The translations under genes and the position numbers were made by a program. Below the pieces are notes generated by a model. It did not search any database and was not told the origin of the DNA. It saw only the letters and a program-made list of their open reading frames with translations. Shown here in pieces: positions 23,301-31,703 of a stretch of DNA of 64,000 nt. The first letter of the stretch is position 1, and each line of letters begins with the position of its first letter. The stretch is from CADEED01 sp036274075. GTDB lineage: Bacteria > Pseudomonadota > Gammaproteobacteria > Steroidobacterales > Steroidobacteraceae. The stretch is taken from contig DASUGK010000030.1 of NCBI GenBank assembly GCA_036274075.1, positions 1 to 64,000 on the forward strand. The letters run 5' to 3'.

Positions 23301-25508
23301 TCAGGGCTGGATGGCCCGGTAATCATCGAATTCGGCAGCGGTGCGGAATGTCACGATGCCGGTCTGCCCGAATACATGAGTCGTATCGCTGGCCTCGAGC
23401 CACAGGGTGCCATTGACGTAGGCGCGCAATTGCGAGCCCACCGCTTCCAGCCGCAACCGGTACCAACGTCCCAGTACCACCGGCAGCGCCACCGATCGCA
23501 GGACGGTGACCTGGCCATCGGTCACCTTGCGCAGCGAAAGCATGTTGCTGCTGCGCAGTGAGAAATAGTAGTAGTTGGTCGCGTTGGAATAACGCGCGAT
23601 CGCGCCGAACCAGCGATCGCCGCTGCCGCCGGCGAAAGTGGTGGCGCGCGCGCGGACATCGACGGACTGGTCGTCCGTGACGACTCCGACCGTCGCGCGC
23701 GCATCACCGGCCACCGAGGATTGTACGTACCTGAGTGTGTTCGGCAGATCGGAAACGGTGGTGACCCACTGGCCGGAGCCGGTGCGGGTCCAGACATCGG
23801 TGGTGGCCTGGATACCGTACTGGTTTCCGACAAACATTGACGTGGCCGGAGTCGGGCTGACGACTACATTGTCGAAGTTGGCGGCGGCGCGAAAGGTCAG
23901 CAGGGCAGCGCGCCCGCTCGGAATTGCCGCGTCGTCGGCGTCCAGCATCGGGACGCCATTGACGTAGACGCGCTGCCGCTTGCCCACCGATTCCAGGCGC
24001 ACGCGGTAAGTGCGGTTGATGCTCACGTCGAGTGGCGCCGAAGCGATGGTCGAAAATACGCCATTGACGATCTTCTTGAGCGCGACGCTGCCGGAGCTGC
24101 GAAGCGTCACGTAATAGAAATTGTTTGCGTCACGGTAATGCGCGGCGAGACCTGCCCACCGATCATTGCCATTGAAAGCCGTCGGGCGAATGTCGGCCTG
24201 GATGGCCTGGTGGGTCCAGTTCGATGCCGTGAGTACGGCGGTGTGCGTCGCGGCGGAGGCGGTCTCGGCCTGTCGCAGCACGCGACTGGCGCCGCTCTGC
24301 ACGATACTGAACTGGCTGCCGGAACTGAGCGTCCAACCCGTCGGCGTCGAGCCCGGGAAGGTCTCCTGCACGCGCGCGGGCTGCCTGAGGCTCTCGGGAA
24401 GCTCGAAGTAGCAGGCCTCGCCATCGCCACAACGCGCGATCACGTTGCGTCCACTGATCGCAAAATCGCCGAGCGATGCGCCGTTGCTGGCGACCAGCGT
24501 GGCCACGTGGTCGTAAAATCCATTGGTGGCCTTGGCGAACACATTGATCACTCCCGCATCGCGATCGAAATTGGAATTCTGCTGCGCGATGAACAGGTCG
24601 CCCTTGTGCATCGCGAAGGTGCGGCCGCCTCCCTGGTGGCTGGTGAGGGGCCGGAGACGATCCACCTTCGGCCAGTCGCCGGCAATCTGCCGGCGGAACA
24701 CATGTGTGCCGGTCAAGTCGTTGCCGCTGATGAAGATTTCGTCACCGCGCATCTCGACGTCCTGCTCGAACGGAGTTGCGCCGGTGCTGCTGATGCCGGC
24801 TTCGTTGGCCCAACCGGTGCTGCCGCCGAAGTTCAGGAAGATGGCCACATTCGGAGTCGGCCGCATGGGGGGCTCGTCGGAATACGGGCTGTACACCACG
24901 GCGCGACTACCGGAGAGATCCACATCGCGGCCATAGAATTCATCGTCACCAAAGCGGAATTCACCCGGCATGCGCGCCGTCACTCCCCAGACGCCGGTCG
25001 AGGAATTCTTTTCGATGAGCGTTCCCTGGAACGTACCGCTGGTGCCGCCGTAGAACACGCGTCCGCCATCGACTGCAACCCGCCCGCCGGGTTCATCGCC
25101 CGCGGTGTAAGTCGACTGGGCCAGTACCCAGTCGCCGTTGACTTTCTCGGCGATCGGCAGCCCGCCGATCGCGAAGGCCGCGACGCCACCCTTCATCGCC
25201 ACGCCGTATGGCCAGGGGAGGCCGCCCGACTGCGCCATCACGCGCACCGGAGTCCACACCCCGCTCACCTTGCGGAACAGGTACACGACGGTCTGGACCG
25301 TGTCGTCAAAGGGATCCTCCGGGTCGCCGTCTATGAAATGGCGCCCGGTGATGAACGCCTCGTCGCCATCCATCGCGACCGCCCCGGCAAAAGTCTCGAA
25401 GGCCGGATTGGGATTCGCGATGCGCGATTTCTCCTCGACCTGCAGCGGGCGCGACTGGGCGGCGCCAACGATGCAACAGGCAACCAGCAATGCGACCAGC
25501 GTTTTCAT
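23301..25508 (-). CDS. secreted beta-propeller and tandem lectin-like domain protein
   Basis: Large secreted protein of about 735 residues. A signal peptide (MKTLVALLVACCIVGAAQS) precedes blade-like repeats (about 25-390) with motifs such as VAMDGDEAFI, VAVDGGRVFYGG and FAISGRNVIARC, as in FG-GAP or kelch-like beta-propellers. Two tandem domains of about 180 residues follow, each with DRWxGxxAxY, NxYYxxLRSS, LKKI/LRKV and YRxRLExVG...YVNG, the fold of laminin-G/concanavalin-like or DUF1080-type domains. No catalytic residues are evident; binding of carbohydrate or surface polymer is a guess. I chose the ATG at 25508 because of the signal peptide and the GGGGAG site; the frame is open 30 bases further. 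It stands alone. Confidence 0.82.
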   Translation of the reverse strand: MKTLVALLVACCIVGAAQSRPLQVEEKSRIANPNPAFETFAGAVAMDGDEAFITGRHFIDGDPEDPFDDTVQTVVYLFRKVSGVWTPVRVMAQSGGLPWPYGVAMKGGVAAFAIGGLPIAEKVNGDWVLAQSTYTAGDEPGGRVAVDGGRVFYGGTSGTFQGTLIEKNSSTGVWGVTARMPGEFRFGDDEFYGRDVDLSGSRAVVYSPYSDEPPMRPTPNVAIFLNFGGSTGWANEAGISSTGATPFEQDVEMRGDEIFISGNDLTGTHVFRRQIAGDWPKVDRLRPLTSHQGGGRTFAMHKGDLFIAQQNSNFDRDAGVINVFAKATNGFYDHVATLVASNGASLGDFAISGRNVIARCGDGEACYFELPESLRQPARVQETFPGSTPTGWTLSSGSQFSIVQSGASRVLRQAETASAATHTAVLTASNWTHQAIQADIRPTAFNGNDRWAGLAAHYRDANNFYYVTLRSSGSVALKKIVNGVFSTIASAPLDVSINRTYRVRLESVGKRQRVYVNGVPMLDADDAAIPSGRAALLTFRAAANFDNVVVSPTPATSMFVGNQYGIQATTDVWTRTGSGQWVTTVSDLPNTLRYVQSSVAGDARATVGVVTDDQSVDVRARATTFAGGSGDRWFGAIARYSNATNYYYFSLRSSNMLSLRKVTDGQVTVLRSVALPVVLGRWYRLRLEAVGSQLRAYVNGTLWLEASDTTHVFGQTGIVTFRTAAEFDDYRAIQP

Positions 25509-25685
25509 GAGACCGGCTCCCCAGGGGGTTCTTTGCACTGTTTGGTTGCAAGCCCTGCGCCAGCGCGGGATTCAGGCAATCCCGGTCACTGACTGGCGAT
25601 CGGAACTGAAAATACTCGCTGCCAGCGGAAGGAATTACCGCGCGAAAGATAAAGAGTTACACGCGTGGCCACGAGCCGGGCGATA

Positions 25686-25990
25686 TCAGTCGACAGGCCA
25701 ACTCATTTCCTTTGGCAACTCTTCGACGGGCGGAGGCGATGCAGCCGGCCGCGCATCCACGCCGCGCCACCATGTCTGGATGGGCAGATCGTGTGCGGGC
25801 TCGACCGCCTCGCCGAGCCGGGGCGGCAGCAGCCGCGCGCCGGTTTTCGGCGCCAGGCGCAGCAGTGTTTCGATGGGATCGTCCCAGGCGTGCAGTGCGA
25901 GGTTGAACGTACCCCAGTGGATGGGCAGCAAGCCGGAATGCCCGGGAGTCTGGCGGCTTCATGCAACGCGCACCAGAGGCGGCTATTGGG
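25686..25990 (-). pseudogene. C-terminal remnant of an MBL-fold hydrolase, frameshifted
   Basis: The minus strand encodes the C-terminal end of a metallo-beta-lactamase-fold hydrolase of the NAPE-PLD/lactonase type: LLPIHWGTFNLALHAWDDP followed by a typical 60-residue tail ending SWPVD. Upstream, the matching sequence RPNSRLWCALHEAARLPG is in another frame and joins at about 25945-25950, so there is at least one frameshift. The first two thirds of the gene, including the HxHxDH metal motif, are missing; the EamA permease gene ends where they should be. I see no start codon or ribosome site for the fragment. It is most likely a decayed gene left after a deletion or insertion. Confidence 0.75.
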
Positions 25991-26894
25991 ACGCTCGAGC
26001 GCGCCCGGTTTTCATCTGGCTCAGGGCAACGCCAGCAAGAATGAGGGTACCGGCGATCGCCATCGTCACCGTGAGCGCCTCGCCCAGCAGCAGCCACCCC
26101 CATAGCACCCCAAACACCGGAATGATGTACGTGACCGTGGCGGCACGCGGCGCACCGATGCGATGGATGAGGCGGTAGTAAAGAACGTACGCGAGGCCTG
26201 TGCAAACCACGCCAAGCAGCACCGCGCTGCCCCACGAGACGAGCGGAATCGGATGGTGTGGCCAGGTCAGGATGGCCAGCGGTGAGACGAGGATGCTCGC
26301 GCAGATCGAAGTGGCCGAAGCGACGGCGCTCGCCGGAACTCCGGCCAGATAGCGCTTCAACAGGTTGCCGCCGAATCCGTAGCAGAGCGCGGCCATCGCG
26401 CCCGCGAGCGCGGCGGGCCAGACAATTTCACCACCGCCCGCGCGGCCGCTCGAGAGCACGACCACTCCGATGAAGCCGAGCAGCAGGCCGAATGCGCGTC
26501 GCCGGCCGATCTGCTCGCCGAAGAACAGGAAGGCGACGAGCGCCGTGAAAGGCCCGGCCATCGCGTTGGTGATGGCACCGATGGCCGCTGGCGCGCGCTC
26601 CGCGCCCCACGCGAAAAGCGCGAACGGAATGGCGGAGTTGATCGCCCCGATCGCGGCGAGCCGCAGCCACAGTGCCCCCGTGAACTGCTTGCGTGCGGCC
26701 CAGAGGAACGGCACCAGGACGAGAGCGCCGAGTGCGAGGCGCATCTCGACGAGCGGCAGCGCCCCGAAATCCGGCGCGGATACGCGCTGGAACAGGAACG
26801 ATGCGCCCCAGATGGCACCGAGCAGAACGAGCTCGGTAGGTGTGACCCAGGAGGCAACGGCGGTGGTGGAGGAGAGCGGGCGGGTGGTCGACAT
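25983..26894 (-). CDS. EamA/DMT-family permease
   Basis: Inner-membrane transporter of the drug/metabolite superfamily, 303 residues with ten hydrophobic helices in two EamA repeats. The first repeat begins LLGAIWGASFLFQRVSAPDF and the second begins after VVLSSGRAGGG. The conserved closing motif PVFGVLWGWLLLGEALT is present. Substrates of this family are amino acids, nucleosides or drugs; nothing here narrows it. The stop overlaps a pseudogene remnant, which suggests that a rearrangement joined the two. The gene is monocistronic by position, with 119 bases between it and the pirin gene upstream. Confidence 0.9.
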   Translation of the reverse strand: MSTTRPLSSTTAVASWVTPTELVLLGAIWGASFLFQRVSAPDFGALPLVEMRLALGALVLVPFLWAARKQFTGALWLRLAAIGAINSAIPFALFAWGAERAPAAIGAITNAMAGPFTALVAFLFFGEQIGRRRAFGLLLGFIGVVVLSSGRAGGGEIVWPAALAGAMAALCYGFGGNLLKRYLAGVPASAVASATSICASILVSPLAILTWPHHPIPLVSWGSAVLLGVVCTGLAYVLYYRLIHRIGAPRAATVTYIIPVFGVLWGWLLLGEALTVTMAIAGTLILAGVALSQMKTGRARASQ

Positions 26895-27013
26895 AGGCGC
26901 AACATCCTACGGGTCCGAAACTTCATCTGCGCGACAACTTCAACCCGCTGCGCGTGAAGCAAGTGCCAGTGATCCCAGGCCCCGGCGAAGGCCGCGCGCA
27001 TCCACCGTTAGGG

Positions 27014-27711
<698 letters not shown>

Positions 27712-27715
<4 letters not shown>

Positions 27716-28806
27716 GGCGCGCCCCCGGTTTTCTCCAGCAGTTTCACCAGTTGTTCCTTCCACAAGGCCGCGAAGGTATGCGAGCCATGGCCGCGTGTCT
27801 CCGGGCCGTAGGGGATGACGATGGCCTCGCCGTGCTTCACGCGCTTGATCTCGCGCTCGAGGATGCCGAGCTCCGGCGGGTTGATGAGATCGTCGGCGGA
27901 GTTGATGGCCAGCAGCGGCGCGCGGATCTTCTCCAGGCCCGGACCCGGGTCGTAATCCTGCGAGGCGCTGACCTGGTAGAGCAGGTCGTTCGCGTCCTGG
28001 TTCTTCACGGCATTGGCGAGGTATTCGTCGAGTACCTGGTCCGACTGCGCCAGCGTCTGCATGGTTTCCTGCCGCAGCACGGGGTTGCTGCCCATGAAGA
28101 AGATGAGCGAGGCGGCCGTGCGCAGCGACGGTGGCTGCGTGGTGTAATTGCCGCCCTGCCATGCCGGATCGTTGCGGATGGCGTCGATGACGGTCTTGCG
28201 CCACACTCGATTGCGGCCCGAGATCTGCGTCGGCAGGCTGGCGAGCGGCAGCAGCGCATCCATGAAATCCGGGTAACGCTCGCCCCACACCCAGGTGTGC
28301 ATGCCGCCCATCGACGTGCCCATGACCAGCCGCAGGTGGTTCACCTTCAGGCCCTCGGTGAGCAGCCGGTACTGCGCATCCACCATGTCGTTGTAGCCGT
28401 AGCGCGGGAATTTGGCGCGCAGGCCGTCGCTGGGCTTCGACGACTTGCCGTGGCCGATGCCGTCGCTCATCACGATGAAGTACTTGCTCGCATCGAGCGG
28501 CTGCCCGGCGCCGAACAACTCACCGGCGAATTGTTCGCGGATGAATTGCACGCCGCTGCCGCCCGTGCCGTGGCCGATGAGCACGGCATTGCGCACGATG
28601 CCCTTCGAATCCTGCTGCGGCTTGCCGAGAGTGCGGTAATGAATGCGCAGCTCGGGCAGCGTCTCGCCACTTCCGAAGCGGAAGTCCTTCGCGATGAAGT
28701 CGCCTTCAACGGGAGCGGGGTAGTCGGCCCCGCACGCGGCGGCGGCCAGCAATAGCGCAAACGCGCAGAACTGCGCGCGGGTATTCTGGAACGGGAAATG
28801 GGGCAT
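27712..28806 (-). CDS. exported alpha/beta-hydrolase, homoserine O-acetyltransferase-like
   Basis: Alpha/beta-hydrolase of the MetX-like group, about 364 residues. The nucleophile elbow is VMGTSMGGMHTW, with a Ser flanked by glycines; an acid in NSADDLINPP and the late HGSH histidine complete the triad. Unlike cytoplasmic MetX it has a signal peptide (ALLLAAAACGADYPAP) that looks like a lipoprotein or Sec signal, so it probably works in the envelope on an ester or lactone. I chose the ATG at 28806; an ATG 36 bases upstream is possible. It overlaps the pirin gene, making a two-gene operon. Confidence 0.85.
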
Positions 28807-28862
28807 GGCGTGGTCCGGGATGAAGCTCGGGTAGGCGAGCATACATCCCGGCCACGCCGGGA

Positions 28863-29282
28863 TCAGGGAACGGTGCGGTTCAGTTCGGCAGGGGTGTCGG
28901 ACTCGGCCGGGATTCCCTCACGCAGATCGCGCCGCACCCGGGCCAGCACGGCGTCCACGTCCCTCGGGTCGAAGTCCACGTGATACTTCTTGCGCACCCC
29001 GAGCTCGGACAGCGTGTAGTGCAGGGCGGGGTCCACGCCGTGGCGTTTCAGGCAGTTCTTCACGCACTGAAGCTCGCAGCCATCCAGCGCGATGATGGGC
29101 CGGTCCGAGGTGGCGGTCCGCACCAGCGAAGTCACGTCGCCACCCACGCCCGCGATGCAGGACATCTCGGCGAGTTGCATGCGATCCATGCGCACCGCCA
29201 CGTGGTTCGCGAGCTGCGCCGCGCTGGAACATCCCGAGCAGGAGTAGACCAGGGGCAGGGCATTGTAGGCGCTGTGTTTCAC
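28863..29282 (-). CDS. DGC-type putative zinc-binding cysteine protein
   Basis: 139-residue protein of the DGC (putative zinc-binding) family. Its cysteines are YSCSGCSS (Cys15, Cys18), MSCIAG (Cys42) and the signature DGCELQCVKNCL (Cys69, Cys73, Cys77), enough to bind a metal or cluster. Members often occur near redox or anaerobic genes, and here an FNR-type regulator lies about 550 bases upstream. The start is GTG at 29282, only three bases from the U-tract of a strong terminator, and no ribosome site is visible. No later start keeps the first CxxC. How it is expressed is unclear. Confidence 0.8.
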   Translation of the reverse strand: MKHSAYNALPLVYSCSGCSSAAQLANHVAVRMDRMQLAEMSCIAGVGGDVTSLVRTATSDRPIIALDGCELQCVKNCLKRHGVDPALHYTLSELGVRKKYHVDFDPRDVDAVLARVRRDLREGIPAESDTPAELNRTVP

Positions 29283-29285
29283 GGC

Positions 29286-29322
29286 AAAAAAAAGGGCACG
29301 TGGTTCCCGGACCAGCGTGCCC
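29286..29322 (-). terminator. rho-independent terminator
   Basis: On the minus strand, a perfect 7-bp stem (GGGCACG/CGTGCCC) with a 15-base loop is followed directly by eight T. It lies 11 bases after the stop of the small secreted protein gene and should end that transcript. The U-tract reaches to within three bases of the GTG of the DGC gene. Confidence 0.85.
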
Positions 29323-29333
29323 GTGCGGGGGAT

Positions 29334-29675
29334 CTATTTCGGCGCCGTGACCTGGGCGATGCCGGGCGCGTTGCTGTATTCGGCGTCGAGCGCCAGCACC
29401 TGGCCACCGGGGCTCGCCACGCAGCGAGCGCTGACGATTTCGTCGCGCGACACGCGCGCGCTCAGGTCGATGGTGTATCGCTTCGCGTATACGCCCAGGA
29501 GATTCGGCGAGTGCGGCAGCTTGCGCACCTTCACCTGGCGGTCTTTTGGCAGGTAGGTGTCGACGAAAGCCTGGATGCAGGCATCGGCAGCGCGCGTCGA
29601 TCCATCGGCCTGCGCGGCGAACGGCATTGCGCCGAGCGCCAACAATCCAGTGATCAACAAGCGGCGAAATCTCAT
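29334..29675 (-). CDS. small secreted protein, unknown
   Basis: 113-residue protein with a clear signal peptide (MRFRRLLITGLLALGAMPFAAQA). The mature part is short, with two cysteines (in DACIQAF and SARCVASP) that could form a disulfide, a VKVRKLPH segment and a strand-rich C-terminus (QVLALDAEYSNAPG). I do not recognise the family. I chose the ATG at 29675, which has GGGAG six bases upstream. A promoter with an FNR/ANR-like box at exactly the class II distance lies upstream, suggesting induction at low oxygen by the divergent regulator. Confidence 0.78.
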   Translation of the reverse strand: MRFRRLLITGLLALGAMPFAAQADGSTRAADACIQAFVDTYLPKDRQVKVRKLPHSPNLLGVYAKRYTIDLSARVSRDEIVSARCVASPGGQVLALDAEYSNAPGIAQVTAPK

Positions 29676-29702
29676 GGGCTGCTCCCGGTATTGTGTTTGC
29701 CT

Positions 29703-29751
29703 TGGGAGCAGTATCGGCCGCGGCATCCGCTGAACGCGTGATCCTGGTCAA
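29703..29751 (-). promoter_or_regulatory. FNR/ANR-type class II promoter
   Basis: The box GTGATCCTGGTCAA (29738-29751) matches eight of ten bases of the ANR/FNR consensus TTGAT-N4-(A/G)TCAA. On the minus strand, GATACT at 29710-29715 forms a -10 element that puts the start of transcription near 29703; the box centre (29744.5) is then at -41.5, the canonical class II activator position. The leader to the ATG of the small secreted protein would be 28 bases. Box and spacing are read directly; regulation is inference. Confidence 0.65.
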
Positions 29752-29784
29752 TTCCGGCGGCGAAAAGCCCGATCCCGCATTCAC

Positions 29785-29798
29785 CTGACCTGGATCAA
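29785..29798. promoter_or_regulatory. second FNR/ANR-like box
   Basis: CTGACCTGGATCAA has a perfect right half (ATCAA) and a weak left half. Its centre (29791.5) lies about 41 bases before the ATG of the FNR-type gene, and TATATG (29821-29826) could be the -10 of a promoter starting at or next to that ATG. This would allow autoregulation. It is less certain than the first box. Confidence 0.4.
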
Positions 29799-29831
29799 TT
29801 TCGACGGAAAGCGGGCGTTGTATATGAGGGC

Positions 29832-30533
29832 ATGCGCCATCGCGACCGCAGAACCCAATGCCATTCCGTCGGCCCGGTGGGCTGCATCAGCTGCGACCTG
29901 CATGACATATGCAGGCTGGGCGGGCTGATCGCCTTCGACACCGGCCGCAGCCGGCAGTCGACCGGCGCGCTGCGCACCGTGCCCTGCGGTACGCACTTGT
30001 ACCGGGCCGGTGATCCGGCGCAGATGCTCTACGCCGTGCGGCAGGGCATGCTGAAAACCGTGCACGTGAGCCCGGAGGGCGACGAGCAGGTCCTGGCGCT
30101 CAACATTCCGGGCGAAGTGCTGGGCCTCGAGGCCTTCAGCACCGGCGTGTATGCAGCCGACGTGATCGCGTTGCAGCCGGTGGTGTGTTGCGAGTTGCCG
30201 CTGCGAGTGGTTCGGGAGCAGGGCGTGCGCGCCAACGAATTCGACACCGCGCTGGTGCAACTGCTGAGCCGCGCGGCCGTGCCGAAGCCCAGCCCGGCGC
30301 GCGGCGCCATCCGCGACCGCGTCACTCGATTCCTGCTCGACCTGGGATCGCGCCTGGGCAGCCGCGGCCTCGAGGGCCGCGAGTTCGCACTCGGCCTCAG
30401 CCGCGAGGAGATCGCGGACCTGCTCGACACCCGCGTCGAGACCGTGAGCCGCGTCCTGCAGAAAATGAAGCGCGAGCAGGCCATCGACGTGCGCGGCGGC
30501 CGGGTGAGACTGCGGGAGTTGCCGTCCGCGTGA
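29832..30533 (+). CDS. fnr: FNR/ANR-type oxygen-sensing transcription regulator
   Basis: Crp/Fnr-family regulator of 233 residues with the [4Fe-4S] ligands of oxygen-sensing FNR: Cys18 and Cys21 in GCISCDLHDIC, Cys27, and a fourth in PVVCCELP (Cys119 or Cys120). A cyclic-nucleotide-like beta-roll domain follows (about 45-130), then a winged helix with LSREEIADLL and the recognition helix VETVSRVLQKM, whose E-x-x-S-R is the FNR DNA-contact pattern. It should activate genes at low oxygen through TTGAT-N4-ATCAA boxes, two of which occur just upstream. GAGGG precedes the ATG. The assignment to FNR/ANR rather than DNR rests on the cysteines. Confidence 0.93.
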   Translation: MRHRDRRTQCHSVGPVGCISCDLHDICRLGGLIAFDTGRSRQSTGALRTVPCGTHLYRAGDPAQMLYAVRQGMLKTVHVSPEGDEQVLALNIPGEVLGLEAFSTGVYAADVIALQPVVCCELPLRVVREQGVRANEFDTALVQLLSRAAVPKPSPARGAIRDRVTRFLLDLGSRLGSRGLEGREFALGLSREEIADLLDTRVETVSRVLQKMKREQAIDVRGGRVRLRELPSA

Positions 30534-30546
30534 TAGTTTTGGCGCC

Positions 30547-31599
30547 ATGGCCAAGACAAAGAAGAAGATGCTGCCGAAAGACTTCGAGGCGCTGCTCGCC
30601 GCCGGCAACCTCGACGCATTGAAGTCCGTCTTCGACACGCACGACGTCAATGCACGCGGTGGCGTTTTCAAACAGACCGCGCTGGCATTCGATCAATGCC
30701 CCGATGAGCTGGCGCGCTGGCTGCATGCAAACGGGGCGGACCTGGAGGCCGGGGACAACTACGGGGATACGCCGCTCATTTCACGCGCGGGAAATTGGCG
30801 CGCAAGTGTCGATGTGCTGCTCGAGCTGGGCGCCAATGTGAATGCCGGCGAAAATGGGCGCGGCACGGCGCTGCATTCGGCGGCGCGGTCCTGTAATCCC
30901 GGCGTTGCCGAAAAATTGATACGACACGGAGCAAACATCGAGGCGCTCAACGCCTATGGCAAGACGCCGCTGGCGTACCTGCTCCAGAACTGCAGCAACA
31001 CCAACCTGGAGCGTGCCGTGCAGGTGGCCAGGATATTGCTCGACGCCGGAGCCCGGCAGACACCCGAGATGAAGGCACAGGTCACGCGCATCGGCACGGA
31101 ATTCGAGTTCCATCGCGCCAACTTCAACCCGGAACTCGTGGACGAAACCAGCGCCGCGCTCGGCGAGATGTACGCATTGTTCGACGTGCCACCAGTTCCG
31201 CGCCGCATCCGCCACGATGGAAAGTCGCCCATCGTTGCGCGCAGCGAGCGCTGGGAAGACAGGCACCAGGAATTGTGGGAGCTGCTGGTGCCTTCGAGCG
31301 GCGCGGCCGACACGGTCCAGGGCGAAGTCGTGCGCATCACCGGCCGGATCGCGAACGAGATCGATGGCAACGGCGGCGTGAACTGGGATGCCGCGTTCCG
31401 CAAGATGGCCGACGCCTTCCTGGAACACGTGGCCTCGGGCGTTTCGTTACCCGCGGAAACACTGGCCGAGGCGCGCGACATCGTCGTGGCGATCAGGCGC
31501 AACGAAGACGGGCCGAGGCGGCTGTGCGAGCTGGCCGTGAAATGGGTGGAGTCGAATCCCGGGCCGATGAAACTGCCGAAGCCGGACTACAACCGGTAG
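30547..31599 (+). CDS. ankyrin-repeat protein
   Basis: 350-residue cytoplasmic protein with at least four ankyrin repeats in the first half; the consensus pieces are GDTPLISRAGNW, ADLEAGDN, GTALHSAARSCNPGVAEKL and GKTPLAYLLQN. The C-terminal half (about 190-350) is unrelated, acidic and helical, with no match I can name. No signal peptide. The start ATG is 13 bases after the FNR-type gene, so readthrough is possible. Bacterial ankyrin proteins usually bind other proteins, and the partner here is unknown. Confidence 0.85.
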   Translation: MAKTKKKMLPKDFEALLAAGNLDALKSVFDTHDVNARGGVFKQTALAFDQCPDELARWLHANGADLEAGDNYGDTPLISRAGNWRASVDVLLELGANVNAGENGRGTALHSAARSCNPGVAEKLIRHGANIEALNAYGKTPLAYLLQNCSNTNLERAVQVARILLDAGARQTPEMKAQVTRIGTEFEFHRANFNPELVDETSAALGEMYALFDVPPVPRRIRHDGKSPIVARSERWEDRHQELWELLVPSSGAADTVQGEVVRITGRIANEIDGNGGVNWDAAFRKMADAFLEHVASGVSLPAETLAEARDIVVAIRRNEDGPRRLCELAVKWVESNPGPMKLPKPDYNR

Positions 31600-31703
31600 T
31601 CCTCCCGAAGCCCGGCACAACTTCCCGGACCAGGGTGTGCAGAAGTTTGTTAGGGCTGTTGTTTCCGCTAACATCCGGGAAAATTAATTCGAGGGGGTTC
31701 CCC

